NCBI RefSeq assembly: GCF_002210095.1
Contig: NZ_AQQR01000002.1
Location: 186,001 to 250,000 of the forward strand
Direction of reading: 5' to 3'
DNA from: Marinibacterium profundimaris
GTDB lineage: Bacteria; Pseudomonadota; Alphaproteobacteria; Rhodobacterales; Rhodobacteraceae
Length of the DNA stretch: 64,000 nucleotides
Below, in pieces: positions 61,793-64,000 of the stretch. Within the stretch, counting starts at the first letter, position 1. Every line of letters starts with the position of its first letter. A program made the position numbers and the translations under genes. A model generated the notes under the pieces. The model saw only the letters and a list, made by a program, of their open reading frames with translations. It made no database searches and was not told the origin of the DNA.

Positions 61793-62419
61793 TCAAATTA
61801 GCAACACTTGGGTGCCGACCTTCGCCATCGAGAACAGGTCGGCGATTTGCTCGTTGTAGAGGCCAATGCATCCGTTGGAGGATCTGCGCCCGATCTTCCG
61901 CGTGTCGTGCGTGCCGTGGATGCGGTAGTACTTCCAGCCCAAGTACAGCGCATGGGTGCCCAGCGGATTGTTGGGCCCTGGCGGAATGTAGTCGGGCCAT
62001 TCCGGGTTCCGCTTCTTCATCGACGGCGTCGGCGCCCAGCTGGGCCCGACCACCTTCTGGATCACCGAGGTACGCCCGCGGCGGGTCAGATCCTCGGTCA
62101 GAGGCACCGAAGATGGGTAAAGCTTGTAGACCGATTCGCCCTCGGACCAGTAATGCAGCGCCCTGGACTGGGTATCGACCAGGATCGCCCCGTTGCGCAG
62201 AGAGCTGAAATGCGGCCGCCAATCCATGGCCCGGAAGCTGGATATGTTGCGCGGGACCGCCGGTTCCGGCTCGGGCTCGGGGTACAGGACCGCGGCGGTT
62301 TCAGGGTCCAGCGCGCCGGGATCACTGGCCTGGCCAAGCGCCGGACCGCCGATCGCGGCGGCAGAGCCCGCCAGAAAGGCGCGCCGGGTTGGCACGGAAA
62401 AGGGAGAGCGCTTCGCCAT
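61793..62419 (-). CDS. L,D-transpeptidase (YkuD domain), Tat-exported
   Basis: This 208-residue protein has a Tat-type signal (TRRAFLAGSAAAIGGPALG) and a YkuD domain whose catalytic motif reads HGTHDTRKIGRRSSNGCIGLYN (in pieces), with Cys in SNGCIGL. It forms or edits 3-3 peptidoglycan cross-links or attaches proteins in the periplasm. It is monocistronic and leftward; a second L,D-transpeptidase lies about 700 bp away on the same strand, with a CAP-domain lipoprotein between. Confidence 0.92.
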   Translation of the reverse strand: MAKRSPFSVPTRRAFLAGSAAAIGGPALGQASDPGALDPETAAVLYPEPEPEPAVPRNISSFRAMDWRPHFSSLRNGAILVDTQSRALHYWSEGESVYKLYPSSVPLTEDLTRRGRTSVIQKVVGPSWAPTPSMKKRNPEWPDYIPPGPNNPLGTHALYLGWKYYRIHGTHDTRKIGRRSSNGCIGLYNEQIADLFSMAKVGTQVLLI

Positions 62420-62578
62420 AGTCCCACTCCTGTCGCAAACTGAACACCGGATGCACTATTCTATTGCGCGAAAGCCTCAGTCGCAATTCAAAGGATGCAC
62501 CGGGGCCGTCCGAGGCCCATGGGAATTTGCCACTGCCCGCCTGGCGCGCTACATGCTTGCGGGTAATTTCACACCGGA

Positions 62579-63085
62579 ATGTTCATGCTGCGCCTTTCCT
62601 CACTGCTTCTGGTCGGACTGCTGGCACTCGCCGCCTGTACGCCCCAATATGACAACGGTCGCGGAACCGGGGGACAGATCTACAAGATCAGGTCGAACGA
62701 CACCTCCAAGATCCAGTTCCGCATGCTTGATTCGGTCAACTCGCTGCGCGCGGCCTCGGGCGCCGGGCCGGTGCAGCTGAACGCGCAGCTGAACGCCGCC
62801 GCCGCCACCCATTCGCGCGACATGTCGGTGCAGAACCGGCCGTGGCATTTCGGCTCCGACGGCTCTTCGCCGCTGGATCGCGTGGCGCGCGCCGGCTACA
62901 TGGGCCGCTTCCTGGGCGAGACGATCTCGGAAACCTACGAATCCGAGATCGAGACGCTGGGCGCCTGGATGGAACAGCCCGGCACACGCAACGTGATCCT
63001 CGACCCTTCGGCCGTGAACATGGGCTTTGCCTGGTTCCAGGAGAACAACGGCAAGATCTGGTGGACGCTGGTGATGGGCGGCTGA
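62579..63085 (+). CDS. CAP/SCP-domain lipoprotein
   Basis: This 168-residue protein has a lipoprotein signal with lipobox LAACT (Cys20 if the first ATG is used) and a CAP domain with MLDSVNSLRAASGAGPVQLNAQLNAAAATHSRDM (in pieces), a His in HSRDM, the HFGSDGSSPLDRVARAGY block and GFAWFQENNGKIWWTLVMG. Bacterial CAP proteins are extracytoplasmic and poorly characterised. An ATG at 62585 is an alternative start. It is flanked by two L,D-transpeptidase genes. Confidence 0.87.
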   Translation: MFMLRLSSLLLVGLLALAACTPQYDNGRGTGGQIYKIRSNDTSKIQFRMLDSVNSLRAASGAGPVQLNAQLNAAAATHSRDMSVQNRPWHFGSDGSSPLDRVARAGYMGRFLGETISETYESEIETLGAWMEQPGTRNVILDPSAVNMGFAWFQENNGKIWWTLVMGG

Positions 63086-63116
63086 GGCCGCCCGATCCCG
63101 TGCGAAAGGCCCGGCG

Positions 63117-63611
63117 TCAGGGCCGGATCGTCACCAGTGTGCCGACATTGACCATCGCGTAGATCTCGGAGATTTCCTTGTCTTTCACCGAGATACAGCC
63201 AGCCGTCCAATCCTTGCCCTTGGCCCGCGTGTTGTTGGGCTGGCCATGGATGAAGATGTCGCCGCCCGGCTCCTTGCCATGCAGCGCGGCATAGGCGCGA
63301 TCGGCCATGTTCGGATAGGAAATCCCCAGCGACAGGAAGAAGGAACTGCGCGGGTTCTTCCGATCGATCCGATAGGTGCCTTCGGGCGTCTTGCCATCGC
63401 CGCGGAACCGCTTCGGACCGTCCGGAGCAAAACCCAGGTCGATCTTGTAGTCCTTCAGGACGTCTTCGTTGTGCAGAAGATACATCTTGCGCGCCGACTT
63501 GTTGATCACGACGGACGTGACCTCGGGGCCGTTATATGCCTGAAACTTCTGGCTGCATGCGGACAGCACCGCCGCGGAGACCGCGGACATCATCAATACT
63601 CGTCGTTTCAT
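63117..63611 (-). CDS. L,D-transpeptidase lipoprotein (YkuD domain)
   Basis: This 164-residue protein has a lipobox (VLSACS, Cys19) and YkuD catalytic motif HGQPNNTRAKGKDWTAGCISVKD (in pieces), with Cys in AGCISV. It is shorter than the neighbouring enzyme and lacks its long N-terminal linker. A periplasmic cell-wall function is expected; membrane attachment distinguishes it from the Tat-exported paralogue. Confidence 0.92.
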   Translation of the reverse strand: MKRRVLMMSAVSAAVLSACSQKFQAYNGPEVTSVVINKSARKMYLLHNEDVLKDYKIDLGFAPDGPKRFRGDGKTPEGTYRIDRKNPRSSFFLSLGISYPNMADRAYAALHGKEPGGDIFIHGQPNNTRAKGKDWTAGCISVKDKEISEIYAMVNVGTLVTIRP

Positions 63612-63670
63612 TGCCTGAAACCTTGTCTACCTCGGGACGAAGACTACACGTTTCCGCGCGAACGCAGAAG

Positions 63671-64000
63671 CTACTTTTCGCGCTGCGCGGCCTCGATCCG
63701 CGCCTCGATGGCCTCCAGGCGGCGCAACACTTCGTCGCGGTAGGCCCCGGTGGCGCCTTCGGTCTCGGCGTCGTGGGCGTCCTGCATCGAATTCACGATC
63801 AGGCCGACCAGCAGGTTCACCACCGCGAAGGAGGTGATGATGATGAAGGGCACGAAGAAAGCCCAGGCGTATTGGTACAGTTCCATGACGGGGCGCACGA
63901 TGCCCATGGACCAGCTTTCCAGGGTCATGATCTGAAACAGCGAATAGGCCGACCGTCCGATGGTGCCGAACCAGTCCGGGAAGCTGTCGGCAAAGAGATT
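63671..64000 (-). CDS. Bacterial voltage-gated sodium channel (NavBac), 5' end beyond the window
   Basis: The frame runs past the right edge; 109 C-terminal residues are visible. They contain the pore helix ([15 protein letters not shown]), the selectivity filter TLESWSMG (as in NavMs-type sodium channels), the S6 gate helix ([18 protein letters not shown]) and a C-terminal coiled coil ([17 protein letters not shown]) that tetramerises the channel. The voltage sensor is not in the window. An internal ATG at 63928 is inside the pore region and is not the start. Confidence 0.92.
   Translation of the reverse strand, partial: NLFADSFPDWFGTIGRSAYSLFQIMTLESWSMGIVRPVMELYQYAWAFFVPFIIITSFAVVNLLVGLIVNSMQDAHDAETEGATGAYRDEVLRRLEAIEARIEAAQREK

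Overview
The window reads as chromosomal DNA of a GC-rich alphaproteobacterium, most likely a marine Rhodobacterales (Roseobacter-type) organism. The basis is the NepR/EcfG/PhyR general stress response, the kdsD-lptC-lptA-lptB-hpf-ptsN order, the rimP-nusA-ylxR-infB operon, roseobacter-style polysaccharide glycosyltransferases and many GTG/TTG starts with good Shine-Dalgarno sequences. I see no rRNA, tRNA, CRISPR array, insertion sequence or prophage.

Region 1 (0-15.5 kb) is a general-stress-response (GSR) island. The operon nepR-ecfG-histidine kinase-phospholipase D runs leftward and phyR runs rightward from overlapping promoters. Around it lie small stress genes: CsbD, a PPOX-fold flavin protein, Dps, DUF1328, a PLDc_N-type membrane peptide, a Rho-N/SAP-like protein, an FNT-family channel and a PRC-barrel protein. 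Matches to the EcfG promoter (GGAAC-N16/17-CGTT) can be read directly upstream of most of them. Two of these promoters form identical back-to-back pairs in which one arm has no annotated target.

Region 2 (15.6-22.4 kb) holds an acyl-CoA dehydrogenase and a housekeeping envelope operon: RNase D, KdsD, LptC/A/B, HPF and PtsN. Region 3 (22.5-34.4 kb) is a surface-polysaccharide locus. It has a tandem sulfotransferase, a GT14-type branching enzyme with a long C-terminal extension, GT92-, GT4- and GT2-type glycosyltransferases, GalE, GalU, KdsB and CysQ (PAP phosphatase), followed by a KpsM-like export permease without a neighbouring ATPase.

Region 4 (34.4-53.5 kb) is core housekeeping: an AlkB-like dioxygenase, dnaK-dnaJ with a sigma32-like promoter, radC, a PstS-OmpA chimera with a membrane-anchored partner beside secA, a PpiC isomerase, argJ, a Nudix hydrolase, an untracked 45-residue small protein, and infB-ylxR-nusA-rimP. 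Region 5 (53.7-64 kb) has a short solute-binding protein, proline iminopeptidase, ubiG, a MarR-CN hydrolase-grxC-comF operon, a methyltransferase, hemH, twin 60-residue exported peptides, two L,D-transpeptidases flanking a CAP-domain lipoprotein, and the 3' end of a bacterial voltage-gated sodium channel.

A dispersed, structured intergenic repeat occurs four times between 38 and 57 kb. Its two long copies carry the same perfect 18-bp palindrome. All family assignments come from motif reading; no database search was possible.
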